This document shows, piece after piece, positions 13,606 through 15,713 of a DNA stretch of 15,713 nucleotides (its first letter is position 1; each line of letters opens with the position of its first letter). The translations under genes and the position numbers were made by a program. The notes under the pieces were generated by a model. The model ran no database searches, was not told the origin of the DNA, and saw only the letters and a list, made by a program, of their open reading frames with translations. The DNA comes from an uncultured Clostridia bacterium (GTDB lineage Bacteria; Bacillota; Clostridia; Christensenellales; UBA1242), in the NCBI GenBank assembly GCA_937893125.1, contig CALBHW010000039.1, positions 1-15,713 on the forward strand, read 5' to 3'.

Positions 13606-14475
13606 TTAGAGCGTTTCACAAAGCGCAATCGCAAGCGCATTTTCGCCAGTATGACAAGCAATTGAAAGACTGAGTTCGTCAACAAAGTCTACTTTAACAT
13701 TGTATTTTTCAAATTGTTTTTCAACTTCATTCTTGAAATCTTCCGCGCGCGCCTTATCATATGTATATGCAACACTCACAGAGAGTTTTCCCTTTTCAAC
13801 TTGTTCTTTAAATCTACCCGAAAGTTCTTTTTCTACTTGTTCGAGCATTTTTCTTTTTCCTAAATTCACGCCGAGCGCTTGCGCAAATTTGTCGAGTTTC
13901 CCGCCTTGAATAGTCAAAATAGGTTTAATTGAAAGCATTGTCCCAATTAGCGCGGCAGCTGGAGTCAAACGCCCGCCCTTTTTGAGATATTTCAAAGTTG
14001 TTAACATTATGTAAATGCTAGCATTTTCTTTTGTTGACATAAGATAGTCTTTAATTTCTTTGGCGCTTTTTCCCTCTTTTGCAAGTTTAACAGCGTCAAT
14101 TGCGGAACGCTTTTCAAGGACAGAAATTCTTTTATTGTCGACGACTTGAATCTTTCCGCCATAATTTTCCGCAAGTGCCATACCTGTTTCACAACTGTTT
14201 GACAAAGCACTACTTGTTGGAATATAAACAATCTCATCATAAGTTTTTAATGTATTATCAAAAATTTCTTGCACGCTAAACGAACTTGGTTGGCTCGTCG
14301 ACACATCCGCCCCGTCAAGAAGTCTTTTATAAAATTCATCTCTCCCCAAATCTATCCCTTCAAGATAGTCTTGCCCGTCGATTAAAAATGGCATTGGGAC
14401 AACAATCAAACCAAGTTCTTTCGCTTCTTCTTGGCTGATTCCACTGTTACTATCTGTAATAACGGCTGTTTTCAT
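13606..14475 (-). CDS. DegV family fatty-acid-binding protein
   Basis: This 289-residue cytoplasmic protein belongs to the DegV/FakB family, which holds a fatty acid for phosphorylation by the kinase FakA. The start MKTAVITDSNSG matches the family. TSQPS (60-64), TSSALS (87-92) and YLKKGGRL (163-170) are the family's conserved ligand-contact blocks. I place the start at the ATG of 14473-14475, with AAAAGGG seven bases upstream (14483-14489). The open frame continues to an ATG at 14568, but those 31 extra residues lack a ribosome site and are unlike the family. No fakA lies nearby. A TTGACT lies upstream, but its -10 is unclear. Confidence 0.92.
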   Translation of the reverse strand: MKTAVITDSNSGISQEEAKELGLIVVPMPFLIDGQDYLEGIDLGRDEFYKRLLDGADVSTSQPSSFSVQEIFDNTLKTYDEIVYIPTSSALSNSCETGMALAENYGGKIQVVDNKRISVLEKRSAIDAVKLAKEGKSAKEIKDYLMSTKENASIYIMLTTLKYLKKGGRLTPAAALIGTMLSIKPILTIQGGKLDKFAQALGVNLGKRKMLEQVEKELSGRFKEQVEKGKLSVSVAYTYDKARAEDFKNEVEKQFEKYNVKVDFVDELSLSIACHTGENALAIALCETL

Positions 14476-14610
14476 CTTTTTTCCCTTTTGTAATGCAAAA
14501 TGTAAATTTTCTTTAAGAAATTTTGCTTCTTCTAATCTTACAATATATTTTTTTATGCAAAAAGTCAAATTATTTATCCAAGTTAACCTTTTAGCCTACA
14601 CCTTTTAAAT

Positions 14611-14639
14611 TTGACTTAACAAAGAAAAACCCTTATACT
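14611..14639 (+). promoter_or_regulatory. Promoter of the glycosyltransferase gene
   Basis: TTGACT (14611-14616) and TATACT (14634-14639) are 17 bp apart. The predicted start near 14646 falls on the AAGAGG ribosome site, so the leader is only about nine bases. Confidence 0.8.
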
Positions 14640-14654
14640 AGGTTAAGAGGACAA

Positions 14655-15593
14655 ATGAAAATGGATAAAATTGATGTTTCTATTATTATGCCAATGCTAA
14701 ATGAAGAAGAAAATGTTTTAAACGCCTACAATCGCATTAATGGCATTATGAACGCGACAAAGTACTCTTATGAAATCATTTTTGTAAACGACGGAAGTTC
14801 GGACGATTCTTATAACATCGCAAAAAGAATATGTGGTATCGATAAACGCGTCCGCTTAATTAGTTTTTCTCGCAATTTTGGGCAAGAGCCTGCTCTACTT
14901 GCGGGTCATAAAGAGTCAAGCGGAAAATGTGTAATTTCTCTTGACATTGACTTTCAAGAACCACCCGAACTCATCCCAAAAATGCTTGAAGAGTGGGAAA
15001 AGGGCTATAAAATAGTAGATGTAAAAAGAAAAAAACGCAAAGAAGGCTTTTTTAAGCGCGCAACCGCCAAATGCTTTTATAAAATTATGTCTCACCTTGG
15101 AGCAAAAAATATGAACGACACAGCAATGTTCTTTTTGCTTGATAGAATAGTCGTCGACAAAATTAACACGCTCGAAGAATGCTCGGGAACGTTTAAATCC
15201 GTAATTTTTTGGACAGGCTATAAGACAAAAACTTTGTATGCAGATAGAAGCCCTCGCGATTTTGGTAAAACAAAGTATACTCTAGCAAAAATGATTGACA
15301 CAGCATCACTATCAATGACCAACACAACAACAAAGCCACTTTACCTTGGTTTTTACATTTCGTTTGCCATGTTTATTACGACTTTCCTTTTAGACATTGC
15401 ATTCACTGTTTTATCCATCTTAAATCTTCTTCCTGCAAGCCTTTGGCTCATTCCAGTCGGCACATTTTTGACGGGAACTATTACTTTAGTTCTTGGCGTA
15501 CATGGTATTTATCTTGCGCAAACTTTCATTGAATCCCGCCACCGCCCAGAATACATAATTGAAGAAAAAATCAATTTTGACGACGAAAAATAA
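14655..15593 (+). CDS. Membrane-anchored family 2 glycosyltransferase (GtrB/DPM1-like)
   Basis: This 312-residue enzyme probably transfers a sugar from a nucleotide donor to undecaprenyl phosphate at the inner face of the membrane, feeding wall or surface polymer glycosylation. The GT-A fold starts SIIMPMLNEEENV (9-21). VNDGSSDDS (44-52) binds the nucleotide, and the metal-binding motif is DID (97-99) followed by FQEPPELIP. R-D-F-G-K-T-K-Y near 200-210 matches the acceptor-site motif of the GtrB/CsbB/DPM1 group. Two transmembrane helices lie at about 224-247 and 258-285, as in that group. A second ATG two codons in (14661) sits ten bases after AAGAGG and could be the true start; the first is only four bases away. 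Donor and acceptor are inferred. Confidence 0.92.
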   Translation: MKMDKIDVSIIMPMLNEEENVLNAYNRINGIMNATKYSYEIIFVNDGSSDDSYNIAKRICGIDKRVRLISFSRNFGQEPALLAGHKESSGKCVISLDIDFQEPPELIPKMLEEWEKGYKIVDVKRKKRKEGFFKRATAKCFYKIMSHLGAKNMNDTAMFFLLDRIVVDKINTLEECSGTFKSVIFWTGYKTKTLYADRSPRDFGKTKYTLAKMIDTASLSMTNTTTKPLYLGFYISFAMFITTFLLDIAFTVLSILNLLPASLWLIPVGTFLTGTITLVLGVHGIYLAQTFIESRHRPEYIIEEKINFDDEK

Positions 15594-15639
15594 TAATAAA
15601 TTACGTTTAAGTTGTTTTTGTAATAAAATATAAATTATA

Positions 15640-15708
15640 GGAAGTAAATTTTGAAACAAGTTCAAAATTTGTGCTAACGCACTTGCAAAGCGCTCACTTT
15701 GCACTTCC
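15640..15708. repeat. Nested hairpin element (three stems inside a closing stem)
   Basis: GGAAGT (15640-15645) and ACTTCC (15703-15708) enclose three hairpins: TTTTGAA/TTCAAAA (15649-15655/15661-15667), GTGC/GCAC with loop TAAC (15671-15682), and TGCAAAG/CTTTGCA (15684-15690/15697-15703). The shape is cloverleaf-like, but it is no tRNA: there is no T-arm consensus and no CCA. It lies after the glycosyltransferase stop and may continue the hairpin theme of the 5200-5832 region. Confidence 0.55.
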
Positions 15709-15713
15709 AATTT

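Noticed and set aside
14476..14568. Upstream ATG extending the DegV protein to 320 residues
   Set aside because: The DegV fold begins at MKTAVITDS, which has its own ribosome site. The added 31 residues are encoded by A/T-rich intergenic sequence.
15486..15710. Minus-strand 74-codon open frame at the right edge
   Set aside because: It overlaps the glycosyltransferase C-terminus and the hairpin element, and has no ribosome site.
1..15713. Insertion sequence, prophage or integrase
   Set aside because: No transposase, recombinase or phage gene and no IS-like terminal repeats flanking a gene were found.

Overview
The window is A+T-rich with short genes, strong TTGACA/TATAAT-type promoters, AAGGAG ribosome sites, U-tract hairpin terminators and tRNAs with encoded CCA. 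It has a lipobox lipoprotein, a clostridial-type iscR-iscS-iscU cluster, DegV and a TetR-controlled ABC-2 exporter. Together these fit an uncultured low-GC Bacillota (Clostridia-like, possibly gut) bacterium. Rank below phylum is inference.

Layout. (1) 1-612 has no supported protein gene but carries a block of nested inverted repeats (about 291-555), a candidate structured RNA. It is followed by a tRNA-Ala(CGC) with its own promoter and terminator. (2) 922-4245, minus strand, is a tightly overlapping three-gene operon: two ABC ATPases and one ABC-2 permease. It is divergent from a TetR-family regulator (4594-5124), and the shared region holds two good plus-strand promoters and operator-like dyads. 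(3) 5199-5309 is an array of small hairpin units. A shared terminator follows, then a minus-strand tRNA-Met/tRNA-Glu operon and a second multi-hairpin stretch (5727-5832). (4) 5963-10666, minus strand, encodes a 1567-residue lipoprotein with BspA-like, cadherin-like sandwich and InlB/Flg_new-like segments; it looks like a surface protein. (5) 10950-13332, plus strand, encodes an Rrf2/IscR-type regulator (apparently leaderless), cysteine desulfurase IscS and scaffold IscU, which form an iron-sulfur assembly unit. (6) 13606-14475, minus strand, encodes a DegV fatty-acid-binding protein. 14655-15593, plus strand, encodes a membrane-anchored GT2 glycosyltransferase. A last nested-hairpin element lies at 15640-15708.

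How they work together. The TetR protein probably controls the exporter. The Rrf2 protein, with four clustered cysteines, probably senses cluster status and controls iscSU. The other genes look like independent units. The main unexplained signal is the intergenic structure: an 18-bp-period hairpin array with compensatory changes, and two other multi-hairpin elements that share a TGCGTTAGCA-like core.
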